This document shows, in pieces, positions 1 to 7,901 of a stretch of DNA of 13,994 nt (position 1 is the stretch's first letter; the number at the start of each line of letters is the position of its first letter). Both the position numbers and the translations under genes were made by a program. The notes beneath the pieces are model-generated. The model had not been told where the DNA came from and did not search any database. It saw only the letters and a program-made list of their open reading frames with translations. The DNA comes from Campylobacteraceae bacterium (lineage in GTDB: Bacteria > Campylobacterota > Campylobacteria > Campylobacterales > Sulfurospirillaceae), in assembly GCA_027011025.1 (NCBI GenBank), contig JALVAU010000023.1, positions 1 through 13,994 of the forward strand, written 5' to 3'.

Positions 1-1
1 T

Positions 2-406
2 AGGAGCTACGGGTATTATCAGATAGGTGCTTTAATGCCTCTATATGATAGGAGTGGAGATGTAGATATTCAATTAAAAAAAATTGCTCTGATGAAAAAT
101 AGAATGAGACTAAACAAAACAAAACAAGAGTTGAGTATTGAAGCACAATCCTTAAAAAAAGAGTTGGCTCTACTAAAAAAATCAATTGATTTAACAAAAG
201 AAAATATACAAAAAAAGAAAAATCTTTTAGAGTTTGCAAAAGTAGCTTTCAAAGAGGGAAGAATGACAGAAGAAGATTATCTGAGATATGAAGATGGATT
301 GCTTGGAGCAAGATCAAGCTACTATCAGATTATCTCAAAAAAGTGGCAAGATATAGCAAAACTTGCCGTAATTTATGGAAATGATTTAAGAGGAGTAGTA
401 AGATGA
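2..406 (+). CDS. TolC-type outer-membrane efflux channel, C-terminal part (5' truncated by window edge)
   Basis: This is the 3' end of an outer-membrane efflux protein gene. The frame is open from base 2, so the first ATG (base 35) is internal and not the start; the gene begins outside the window. About 134 residues are visible. They start with a short strand-like piece (GYYQIGALMPLYDRSGD), as seen just before the second coiled-coil repeat of TolC-family proteins. A long lysine- and leucine-rich helix follows, then the segment GRMTEEDYLRYEDGLLGA and a final helix, typical of the OEP domain's closing helices. The protein would form the trimeric channel across the periplasm and outer membrane for the pump encoded next. 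Its stop codon overlaps the start of the membrane fusion protein gene (ATGA), indicating translational coupling. The assignment rests on fold pattern and context, since the N-terminal half is missing. Confidence 0.8.
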   Translation, partial: RSYGYYQIGALMPLYDRSGDVDIQLKKIALMKNRMRLNKTKQELSIEAQSLKKELALLKKSIDLTKENIQKKKNLLEFAKVAFKEGRMTEEDYLRYEDGLLGARSSYYQIISKKWQDIAKLAVIYGNDLRGVVR

Positions 407-1485
407 AAAAATGGTTCACATATTTAGTAGTAATAGTGTTGGTAGCATTAGTTGTAGTTGGTGGTATGAAAATAATAAAATCCAAACAAAACAGTGATGC
501 CAAGAATGTTAAAGCAAAAAGTTATGAAATGGTTGTAAAAACTATAGAAGCAAAGAGTAGCAATGTTGTTCTAACACTACCTTTTTTAGCCATAACCAAA
601 AGCAATGATGATGTCAAAATAAGCTCAAAAGTTCCATCTCGAATTAAGTATATACTTAAAAGTGGAAAAAGAGTAAAAAAAGGTGATATTTTAGTTAAGC
701 TTGATGATGAAGATTTCAAAACTAAACTTAAGGCTATAAACCTAAATGTTCGATCTCTAAAATCCCAATTGAACTCTAAAAAAATAGCTCTAAAAAATCT
801 ATATAAAACACACAAAAGAAGCAAAGAGTTGTTGAGTGTGAAGGGTGTGTCAAAAGAACAAATAGACAAAGAAGTTACAAATATTGAAGCACTAAAAGCC
901 GGTATTAAGAGCATAGAATACAAGATTGAAGAGCTTATCTCTAATAAAAAATCTATAAATAATATGCTTTCATATACAACTATCAAAGCACCAGTTTCAG
1001 GAATTGTGACAAGTATGGCAAATGTTGGAGATGTTGCAATGCCTGGTAGACCACTCGTCTCTGTCAGTTCAGACACAAATGGCTATCTCTTGGTAAGACT
1101 TCCAAGCGACATAAAAGCAAGCGCTATCATATATAAAGATAAAAAAGTAGCTCTGCAACCTTTAAATACTACTTTTAATGGTCTTTTGGAGTATTTTGCA
1201 AATATAGATGAGTCTCTTGCCTCAAATCAAAGGGTTGAAGTGAGTGTTGTTACTTATGATGGTGTTGGTCACATGTTGCCTTTAGATGCTATTTTAGATA
1301 GAGATGGTACAAGCAATGTTCTATATCTCAAAGGCAATAAGGCGTATGCGGAAAAAATAGAAGTTATTGCTCAAGGAGAAGAGGGAGTTGTGGTAGATGG
1401 TATTAACAAGGGTCAAAAAATTATTGTTGCCAAACCAGATATACTATTAAAACTTCTTAGTGGTATTAGTGTAAAAGGATTGTAA
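403..1485 (+). CDS. RND efflux periplasmic adaptor (membrane fusion protein)
   Basis: A 360-residue adaptor that links the inner-membrane pump to the outer-membrane channel. Residues 5-22 form a single N-terminal transmembrane anchor; no lipobox cysteine is visible, so it is membrane-anchored rather than a lipoprotein. Two half-lipoyl motifs are clear: one at about residues 71-104 (with GKRVKKGDILVKLDD) and one at about 191-222 (IKAPVSGIVTSMANVGD). They flank a lysine-rich alpha-hairpin at about 105-188. A beta-barrel and membrane-proximal region follow (from about 225). The length is normal for the HlyD/AcrA family. The start overlaps the stop of the channel gene by 4 bases and the pump gene starts 1 base after its stop, so the three are co-translated. 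Substrate cannot be read from the sequence. Confidence 0.92.
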   Translation: MKKWFTYLVVIVLVALVVVGGMKIIKSKQNSDAKNVKAKSYEMVVKTIEAKSSNVVLTLPFLAITKSNDDVKISSKVPSRIKYILKSGKRVKKGDILVKLDDEDFKTKLKAINLNVRSLKSQLNSKKIALKNLYKTHKRSKELLSVKGVSKEQIDKEVTNIEALKAGIKSIEYKIEELISNKKSINNMLSYTTIKAPVSGIVTSMANVGDVAMPGRPLVSVSSDTNGYLLVRLPSDIKASAIIYKDKKVALQPLNTTFNGLLEYFANIDESLASNQRVEVSVVTYDGVGHMLPLDAILDRDGTSNVLYLKGNKAYAEKIEVIAQGEEGVVVDGINKGQKIIVAKPDILLKLLSGISVKGL

Positions 1486-1486
1486 A

Positions 1487-4400
1487 ATGTTTGAATATTT
1501 TTATAAAAGACCCTATCTGCTTTACAGTTTGATAGCAGGTTTTTTCATTATGGGTATTGTAGCTTTGATAACATTGCCTAAGAACCTATTTCCTGATGCA
1601 AATCCACCTAAGGTAATTGTTATTACAAAAGTACCGGGAGCTACTGCGAAAGTAGCAGCATCAACAGTATCAAAGCCAATAGAACAAGAGATTTCAAGAT
1701 TGGGGCTTGTTACAGATGTTAGCAGTGTAAATGTTGCAAATTTTTCAATAGTAGCAGCAGAATTTGGATATAAAAAAGGGCTAAATGCAGCAGCAGTTGA
1801 TGTTGCAAATGCACTCTCAATCGCTAAATCAAAACTCCCTGCAGGCATCAATCCGGCAATTTATACAGCAGGTGATTTTACTCTGCCTGTGGATGTTGTG
1901 TCATTGAGTCCAAAAAATGATTCAATCACAATATCTGAGATAAGAAAAATAGCGGATAGTTTCATAAAACCATATCTGCTTAGTGATAAATCTATAGGAA
2001 ATGTGGAAGTTTTTGGTGGATATCAAAGCTCTATAAATGTAGAGATTGATCCGTTTAAAGCAAAAAAATATGGTATAGACTTTGCAACTATTACAAAAGT
2101 GATTATGGCTCAAAATAAGGATATACCAGTTGGTTTTATCAAGGGTGAAAATAGCTTTTATACAGTCACAATCTATGATGAAAAGGATAATATTTTAGAG
2201 TTAAAAAATCTTTTAATTAAACCAAATGTGAGACTAAAAGATGTAGCAGATGTAAAATGGGCTTATCAAAAAAGGACTAGCGGATATCTAGGAAACGGAA
2301 AAGATGCTATCGCCCTAGCAGTTCAAAGAGCTCCAGGAGGTAGTGTGCTTGATGTGAGTAAAGCAGCTCGTGCACAGATGAAAATATTGAGTAAAAAGTA
2401 CCCAAATATTGATTTTGAGATAAGTGATACCCAAAGAAATCTTATAGAGCAGGCAAATTCAAATATGCTTGAAGCTTTAAGGGATGCGATTATCTACACA
2501 CTTATAGTTATATTGCTATTTTTAGGAAATTTTCGAGCTATCATAGCTGCAGGTATCACAATTCCTATGGTATTTTTCTCAACTATGGGTATTATATGGT
2601 TGACCGGTGGAGAGTTAAATATAGTTATATATACGGCTATTATTTTAGCTCTTGGGATGCTCACAGACAATGCCGTAGTTGTGCTTGAAAATATTGAGAG
2701 ACACCTTAAAGAGTTAAAAGAGGATCTTCAAACTTCAATTGTTAAAGGTACAAAAGAGGTAATAGCACCTGTTTGGGCAGGAACAATCGCAACAATCGCA
2801 ATAGTATTTCCTTTGATGTATGTGGGTGGTTTTCCTCAAAAGATATTTAAACCACTTATTTTTACTTTAATAATAGCTCTATTAGTATCATTCTTTTTGT
2901 CAGTTACTTTCATACCAAAGCTATTGGAATATTTATATAGAAATGGAAGTGAAAAAACAAAAATAGAGAAACTGTTTGATTCGATATATAATAATACAAT
3001 AGGCAGATTGGTTGTTCCATATGTCGGTGTTATCAAATTTTCAAATGGTGGTTGGAAAATTTTAAGAAGAATGATATTGAGCATGGGTGTAATTGCTTTT
3101 TTGATTTTTAGTGTTAAAAATATTATGCCAACTATCGGAAAAGATGCAATGCCTCCTATGGATACTGGTATCATAAAAGCTCAAATAGCTTTTAGTGCAA
3201 ATGAGACCGTTGATAGTGCAGAAAAAAAATTAAAACCATTTCTTAAATGGCTACATAAACAGCCATGGGTGCTTACAAGTTCAGTAGCATTTGGAACTGA
3301 GCCTGGGATATTGAGTTTAGGAAGTGGTAATTTGCCAAGTGAAGCAACTATTACGATAAATGGTGTAAACAGATTTAAAAGAAAATTAAATCTCTGGCAG
3401 CTAGAAGATATAATCAGAGACAAATTATCTAAACTTGAAGGTGTAAAAAGAGAGGATGTTTTTGATTTTGGTGCAACTGCACTCTCAAGCATAAAAGCCA
3501 CAGTAGATACAAGGATACAGTCTTCACAGGTAGATGGCTTGAGCGAATACTCTCATAAAGTTATGAATGCCATGAAAAGCGTCAAAGGTTTAACCTCAGT
3601 ATCTACAAGTTGGGATAAAGACTTTAGTGAGTATGTTATATCCATAGATAAAAACAAAGCATTAAGTTATGGTATAACTCCATACAATGTAGCAATGCAA
3701 TTGCCAATCAAAGGACAGGTAGCCTCATTGAATGCAAACTTAGAGTCGATGAATACTCAATTTGTGAGAATCTATCTAAAAGGTAAGTTTGCCAAAAATT
3801 TAAATACATTAAAACTTTTGCCAATTCATACAAAATTTGGAGATATTCCACTTGCTCAGTTTGCAACAATAAAAAAAGATATAACTTATGCAAAGATAGA
3901 GAGAGATAAGATGCTGTACTCTCTAGATGTAAATGGGTACAGAGCAAAAAGACCTGTAACTCATTTGACAGATGAGACACTAGACGCTCTTAAAAAAGTA
4001 AAAGATGACAGCTTTATAGTGACACAACAAGGAGATATTGCTCAGATTAACGATAGTTTTCAAAGAATGTTGAAAGCCATAGTATTGGGTATTATCTTGC
4101 TAACAATGACTCTTATAGCGATATATAAATCAGTTAGAATGGCGATCATAATGATACTTGTTCTTCCTCTGTCTATGATTGGGGCTGCGTGGGGAATGTT
4201 GCTATTTGACAAGCCAAGTTGTATGCCGAGTCTATTGGGAATACTGTTGCTATTTGGAATTATCATAAAAAATGCTGTTTTATTGATCGATTTTTACCAG
4301 ATGCACAGAATTAATGGAGAAAGTCCATTTGAAAGTGCAATGGAGAGCGTGAGAGTGAGATTTCGCCCGGTTATGATGACTGCATTTGGTACGATTGCAG

Positions 4401-4561
4401 GTATGATTCCTATAGCACTTGAGCAAGCTGTTGGACTTGAGAGATTGAGTCCATTGGCAGATGTAGCGATTGGTGGTCTTTTGATAGGTACGCTCTTGAC
4501 ACTAATCTATGTGCCAATGTATGCTTATATCTTTGATGGAGATAAGTCAAAAAAGGAGTAA
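1487..4561 (+). CDS. RND-family efflux pump, inner-membrane subunit (AcrB-like)
   Basis: A 1024-residue proton-driven RND transporter, the usual length for the hydrophobe/amphiphile efflux (AcrB) group. It shows the family layout: an N-terminal membrane helix (about residues 10-28, ending in LPKNLFPDANPP), a large periplasmic porter loop, a block of helices near 335-490, a second periplasmic loop, and a final helix block from about 865. The TM4 proton-relay motif reads LGMLTDNAVVVLENIER, with D394 matching the first aspartate of the AcrB pair (D407) and N395 in place of the second (D408). The TM10 lysine partner is kept (K928, in IIIKNAVLLIDF). The gene starts 1 base after the adaptor gene and ends 3 bases before the next gene. 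Drug, bile-salt or solvent export is likely from the family, but the substrate is unknown. Confidence 0.93.
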   Translation: MFEYFYKRPYLLYSLIAGFFIMGIVALITLPKNLFPDANPPKVIVITKVPGATAKVAASTVSKPIEQEISRLGLVTDVSSVNVANFSIVAAEFGYKKGLNAAAVDVANALSIAKSKLPAGINPAIYTAGDFTLPVDVVSLSPKNDSITISEIRKIADSFIKPYLLSDKSIGNVEVFGGYQSSINVEIDPFKAKKYGIDFATITKVIMAQNKDIPVGFIKGENSFYTVTIYDEKDNILELKNLLIKPNVRLKDVADVKWAYQKRTSGYLGNGKDAIALAVQRAPGGSVLDVSKAARAQMKILSKKYPNIDFEISDTQRNLIEQANSNMLEALRDAIIYTLIVILLFLGNFRAIIAAGITIPMVFFSTMGIIWLTGGELNIVIYTAIILALGMLTDNAVVVLENIERHLKELKEDLQTSIVKGTKEVIAPVWAGTIATIAIVFPLMYVGGFPQKIFKPLIFTLIIALLVSFFLSVTFIPKLLEYLYRNGSEKTKIEKLFDSIYNNTIGRLVVPYVGVIKFSNGGWKILRRMILSMGVIAFLIFSVKNIMPTIGKDAMPPMDTGIIKAQIAFSANETVDSAEKKLKPFLKWLHKQPWVLTSSVAFGTEPGILSLGSGNLPSEATITINGVNRFKRKLNLWQLEDIIRDKLSKLEGVKREDVFDFGATALSSIKATVDTRIQSSQVDGLSEYSHKVMNAMKSVKGLTSVSTSWDKDFSEYVISIDKNKALSYGITPYNVAMQLPIKGQVASLNANLESMNTQFVRIYLKGKFAKNLNTLKLLPIHTKFGDIPLAQFATIKKDITYAKIERDKMLYSLDVNGYRAKRPVTHLTDETLDALKKVKDDSFIVTQQGDIAQINDSFQRMLKAIVLGIILLTMTLIAIYKSVRMAIIMILVLPLSMIGAAWGMLLFDKPSCMPSLLGILLLFGIIIKNAVLLIDFYQMHRINGESPFESAMESVRVRFRPVMMTAFGTIAGMIPIALEQAVGLERLSPLADVAIGGLLIGTLLTLIYVPMYAYIFDGDKSKKE

Positions 4562-4564
4562 AAT

Positions 4565-5473
4565 ATGTTAGACCTTTTTGATTCTATTGCTTTTGGGTTT
4601 AGAGTGATTTTAGAGTGGAGTTTGATAAAATTAGCTCTCTTTAGCGGTTTAATTATAACTCTGTTTTGGACAGTTTTGGGATTCTTTTTTTGGAATCCCT
4701 TGGTCTCTTTCTCGGGTGATATATTGGAGCTAGTGCCTTTTTCTATGGTTCGTTCAAACGGAGCTGAGATTATATCTGTTTTTGTGTGGATGCAGGCTGT
4801 TTTGATAACTTTTGCACTGGTGGTGATATTTTTAGGTACACTGTTTTCAAGGAAGATTTCAAAGGATAGATACGGTTATTTTTATATTTTAACTATTGTA
4901 TGCAGTGTTATTTTCTGGTCTTTTATATGGTTTCTTAAAGGTGATTATCTCCACGCGCAATTTTTGAAGCTTTTGAACTGGCTTCCTTTTGAAACCATAG
5001 ACAAAGGGATGGCCTACTTGATGGCATGTTTGATGATTTATAATCTAATCGTGATATCTATGCTTATTATTACAAGTATTTTAAGTCAAAAAGTTCTTAA
5101 GGAGATAAATAGAGAATATTTTGATGATGAGATGATGTATGACAGAGAGTTTGGTATAGTTAAATACACATTTAAAGATGTTTTGATATTTGTCATCGCT
5201 TCTACTGTGTTGTTTCCTCTTTTTTTCATACCTTTTCTAAATTGGATTGTTCAGCTTGGGTTATGGGTATATTTGGTTAAAAATACCTTTGGTTATGATG
5301 TGGGCACTTCGTTGTCTGAAGACTTTACTAAGGATAAGTTGAAAGAAGAGAGCAAGGTTATATGGACTATCAGTCTTATCTCTGCACTATTTAACTTTAT
5401 CCCTATACTTAATTTCTTCGGACCATTTTTTGGTGAAATATCTATATTTCACTATTTAAGAAACAAGGAGTAA
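4565..5473 (+). CDS. EI24/CysZ-like polytopic inner-membrane protein
   Basis: A 302-residue membrane protein with about six or seven hydrophobic segments (roughly residues 22-46, 72-95, 104-124, 145-172, 205-240 and 268-292). The overall plan fits the EI24 family, which includes the sulfate channel CysZ: a long amphipathic start, a central charged loop, and a C-terminal signature rich in proline and asparagine (NFIPILNFFGPFFGE). The match is by pattern only and it is longer than CysZ (about 250 residues). A charged cytoplasmic loop with EINREYFDDEMMYDREFG lies near 178-195. It starts 3 bases after the RND pump gene behind a good AAGGAG ribosome-binding site, so it is in the efflux operon. Sulfate transport would fit the downstream sulfur genes, but this is not shown. 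Function should be treated as unknown. Confidence 0.6.
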   Translation: MLDLFDSIAFGFRVILEWSLIKLALFSGLIITLFWTVLGFFFWNPLVSFSGDILELVPFSMVRSNGAEIISVFVWMQAVLITFALVVIFLGTLFSRKISKDRYGYFYILTIVCSVIFWSFIWFLKGDYLHAQFLKLLNWLPFETIDKGMAYLMACLMIYNLIVISMLIITSILSQKVLKEINREYFDDEMMYDREFGIVKYTFKDVLIFVIASTVLFPLFFIPFLNWIVQLGLWVYLVKNTFGYDVGTSLSEDFTKDKLKEESKVIWTISLISALFNFIPILNFFGPFFGEISIFHYLRNKE

Positions 5474-5476
5474 GAG

Positions 5477-6049
5477 ATGTGGACACATTCAGAAAAATGG
5501 CAAGAAAACTTGCCACAAGGTGAAAAAAAGTTGCTAGAGAAATTTAGCAAATATTCAAAAATAACAGGTACGATATTTATCGTATTGGGATTGATAGGAA
5601 TTATATTTCCGTATGTTTTATCTTTGGTTACTGTTGCATTTGCATCATATCTCATGGTGCTAGGTGGATTAGTATCAGGATATTTTACATGGATAACAAA
5701 CAAAGAAGATTGGCTAGGATGGCTTAAAAGTTTAGTTCTGTTTTTGATGGGGCTTTTTATACTGTTTTACCCGATTAACGGTATAGCAGCTATTGGTTTA
5801 ATGCTTGTATTCTACTTCTTTATGGACTCTTTTGCGGAGTTTGGTCTTGCTATATCTATGCGGGGCAATAGTGGATGGTGGATATGGTTATTTAACTCTT
5901 TTATATCATTGGTTTTAGGTATCATATTTATGGTTGGTTGGCCATTTAGCTCAACATATTTGGTCGGATTGTTCATAGGTATCAGCCTATTTTTTGACGG
6001 AATTGCTCTGTTGGTAGGTGGAAGTCTTTGGAAAAAACTTGGAAAATAG
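5477..6049 (+). CDS. HdeD/DUF308-family membrane protein
   Basis: A 190-residue integral membrane protein with about six transmembrane segments, usually arranged in pairs. Recognisable family features are the first pair (ITGTIFIVLGLIGIIFPYVL, then ASYLMVLGGLVSGYF), the LFILFYPINGIAAIGLMLVFYF stretch, and the closing GLFIGISLFFDGIALLVGG. In Escherichia coli HdeD lies in the acid-resistance island, but for most homologues the role is unknown. A hydrophilic N-terminal tail of about 30 residues (EKWQENLPQGEKKLLEKF) precedes the first helix. It has a strong ribosome-binding site (AAGGAG, 8 bases before the ATG), starts 3 bases after the EI24-like gene, and ends 1 base before the permease start. 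It probably belongs to a membrane-stress or envelope-homeostasis set with the pump. Confidence 0.82.
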   Translation: MWTHSEKWQENLPQGEKKLLEKFSKYSKITGTIFIVLGLIGIIFPYVLSLVTVAFASYLMVLGGLVSGYFTWITNKEDWLGWLKSLVLFLMGLFILFYPINGIAAIGLMLVFYFFMDSFAEFGLAISMRGNSGWWIWLFNSFISLVLGIIFMVGWPFSSTYLVGLFIGISLFFDGIALLVGGSLWKKLGK

Positions 6050-6050
6050 C

Positions 6051-7328
6051 ATGAAAAAATCATTTGGTCTGTGGAGTGCTATATTTTTAGGTATCGGCTC
6101 CATGGTGGGAGCCGGCATCTTTGTTTTATTGGGTGAAGCCGGGGCGATTGCAGGAAATCTTGTGTGGATTTCATTTATACTTGGCGGTATCATCGCACTA
6201 AGTGCTGGATACTCTTTGGCAAAATTAGCAGTAGCTTATCCTAGTAGAGGCGGTATCGTAGAGTATCTTGTGCAGTGTTATGGAGAGGGTGTCTTTTCAG
6301 GTTCTGTCTCTATACTCTTTTACCTCTCGGCGATAGTTGGTATTGCTATGGTTGCAAAGACATTTGGAGTATATGCGGCACATATGTTTGGTGTGAATTC
6401 GCCATTTTTTGTAAATATTTTTAGTGTCGGTATATTGCTCTTTTTTGTACTTATAAATTTAGCAGGAAGTTCATTGATAGCTAAGAGTGAAAACATAATA
6501 GTGATAACAAAACTATCTATCATTGTAATTTTTACTGTTATTGTATTTTTCTATATTAAGCCAGAACTCCTCTCTTTTAAAGATTCCCCGGCATTTAGCG
6601 ATATGTTCTTCGCTCTGTCTTTGACATTTTTTGCTTATGGAGGATTTAATGTTATAGCAAATACAGCCGAAGATATGGATAATCCAAAAAAGACTATGAT
6701 GAAAGCTATGATTTACTCTATCCTTATCGTGATGGTTCTATATGTAGCTGTTGTATTTGCAGTCTTTGGCAATCTGCCTTTAAAAGAGATCATAAAAGCA
6801 CAAGATTATGCATTGGCGGAAGCTGCTAGACCAGTCTTTGGAAAAATCGGATTTACTATCATGGCAGTAGCCGCACTAATATCAACATCATCATCTATAA
6901 ATGCAAATCTTTATGCAACAACAAATATAACATATCAAATGGCAAAAGATGGAAATCTGCCAAAAGTATATGAGAGAAATGTATGGCACAGTAGTGAAGG
7001 ACTCATAGTGAGTGCGATTTTATTGATTGTGATGATTCTATTTTTTAAGTTAAATGAGATAGCAACTATGGGTTCGATTTATATACTGTTTATACATGTA
7101 TTTGTGCACACCGGGCACCTATTTAAAATAGATAAAACAGGAGCAAACAAGATGGTAATACTCTTTAGCATAATCACTCTTATTGTTACTATCGTGCTAG
7201 CCCTGATATATACATCTAAACATGTTGAAAATATAGGCTACTATATTATAGGAGGTTTTATACTCTCTTATGCACTAGAGATGATACTTAGACTAAGCAC
7301 CAAAAGAGTGGTGCAAAAACAAAAATAA
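6051..7328 (+). CDS. APC-superfamily amino acid/polyamine permease
   Basis: A 425-residue secondary transporter with about 12 transmembrane helices. The unwound substrate-binding stretch of TM1, GSMVGAGIF (residues 16-24), is intact and diagnostic of the APC superfamily. Further family features are LAKLAVAYPSRGGIVEYL (the TM2-TM3 region) and YATTNITYQMAKDGNLP (the cytoplasmic end after TM8). The start chosen is the ATG at 6051, preceded by GGAA 6 bases upstream and lying 1 base after the HdeD stop. An in-frame GTG at 6018 would add 11 residues inside the HdeD gene and has no good ribosome-binding site. The substrate is not evident. The position between an efflux operon and a sulfur-handling set permits ideas about acid stress or sulfur amino acids, but neither is supported by residues I can name. 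Confidence 0.87.
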   Translation: MKKSFGLWSAIFLGIGSMVGAGIFVLLGEAGAIAGNLVWISFILGGIIALSAGYSLAKLAVAYPSRGGIVEYLVQCYGEGVFSGSVSILFYLSAIVGIAMVAKTFGVYAAHMFGVNSPFFVNIFSVGILLFFVLINLAGSSLIAKSENIIVITKLSIIVIFTVIVFFYIKPELLSFKDSPAFSDMFFALSLTFFAYGGFNVIANTAEDMDNPKKTMMKAMIYSILIVMVLYVAVVFAVFGNLPLKEIIKAQDYALAEAARPVFGKIGFTIMAVAALISTSSSINANLYATTNITYQMAKDGNLPKVYERNVWHSSEGLIVSAILLIVMILFFKLNEIATMGSIYILFIHVFVHTGHLFKIDKTGANKMVILFSIITLIVTIVLALIYTSKHVENIGYYIIGGFILSYALEMILRLSTKRVVQKQK

Positions 7329-7339
7329 GGAGTTTAATT

Positions 7340-7534
7340 ATGGATGAAACAACAAAAGGTGTTGAGGCACTAAAAAATGAGATTAGGAGGGAAATGAGGG
7401 CTATATTTAAATTAAATATGACTTTTGAGGGGTGGAGCGTTCCTGAGATGGATGATGGGGAAGCGGCTCGAGAGATTTTAAGGGTGATGCAAGATGCATT
7501 GGATGAATTGAAAAAAGAAAACAAGGATAATTAA
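7340..7534 (+). CDS. Small helical protein of unknown function (64 residues)
   Basis: A short acidic and lysine-rich protein without membrane segments, signal peptide or cysteines. It appears to form a helical hairpin: helix 1 about residues 4-28, a turn holding W32, P35 and an acidic patch (EMDDGE), then helix 2 about 40-61 with heptad-like hydrophobics (I46, L47, V49, L54, L57). It has a clear ribosome-binding site (AAGGAG, 7 bases before the ATG) and is followed 1 base later by the rhodanese gene, so it is very probably translated. Size and two-helix plan recall the small Rop-like proteins found near nif genes (CCE_0567 type), but the LHDL-type motif of that family is absent, so I do not assign it. 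A cytoplasmic partner of the rhodanese is one possibility. Confidence 0.7.
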   Translation: MDETTKGVEALKNEIRREMRAIFKLNMTFEGWSVPEMDDGEAAREILRVMQDALDELKKENKDN

Positions 7535-7535
7535 A

Positions 7536-7901
7536 ATGGATGAAATGGTTAGAAGTACAGCATTAAAAAGTGTAAAACCAATGAAGATTGATGTAGAGAG
7601 TTTTATAGAAAAGTATAACAACGGTGAAGCAATCCTGTTAGATATCAGAATGCCTTTTGAAGTAAAAGTATGGGGATTGTCATTTGCTAAAAATATACCA
7701 TACAATGCACTCCCCGATAGATTAGAAGAGTTACCAAAAGACAAGATGATTGTCTGCGCCTGCCCTCATGAGTATAGAGCTAGTATGGCAAAAGAGTACC
7801 TTAGATATAAGGGTTATGATGCCAAAACACTAAATGGTGGATTGCTAGCCTTGATGGAAAGATTAAAAGGTGGTAGTGCAAAAGATATAAACTTAGGCTA
7901 G
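7536..7901 (+). CDS. Single-domain rhodanese-like sulfurtransferase
   Basis: A 121-residue cytoplasmic protein with one rhodanese fold. The first half shows the family's LLDIRMPFEVKVWG strand-loop (D36, R38, E42) and KNIPYNALPDRLEELP, which matches the usual (H)IPGAINIPLxELxxRLxELP region. The active-site loop is CPHEYR (residues 76-81), giving the expected Cys-x4-Arg with C76 as the persulfide-forming residue, followed by the helix AKEYLRYKGY and the LNGGLLAL segment. A second cysteine, C74, lies two residues before the catalytic one. There is no signal peptide, so sulfur transfer would happen in the cytoplasm. The gene starts 1 base after the small helical protein gene, behind AAGGAT, and the TauE-like gene begins directly after its stop, so a sulfane-sulfur role connected with that transporter is a reasonable inference. 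Confidence 0.92.
   Translation: MDEMVRSTALKSVKPMKIDVESFIEKYNNGEAILLDIRMPFEVKVWGLSFAKNIPYNALPDRLEELPKDKMIVCACPHEYRASMAKEYLRYKGYDAKTLNGGLLALMERLKGGSAKDINLG

Noticed and set aside
522..1076. 184-residue open frame on the minus strand inside the adaptor gene
   Set aside because: It is fully antisense to a well-supported gene, and its composition is what the reverse complement of lysine- and leucine-rich coding sequence produces.
3222..3229. Run of eight A in the pump gene (also at 76-83) as a phase-variation tract
   Set aside because: Short A runs are expected in such AT-rich coding DNA; Campylobacterota phase variation normally uses long G/C tracts, and the frames here are intact.
6018..6050. 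GTG start at 6018 for the APC permease
   Set aside because: It lies inside the HdeD gene without a ribosome-binding site; the ATG at 6051 is preceded by GGAA and gives the normal N-terminus MKKSFGLWSA before TM1.
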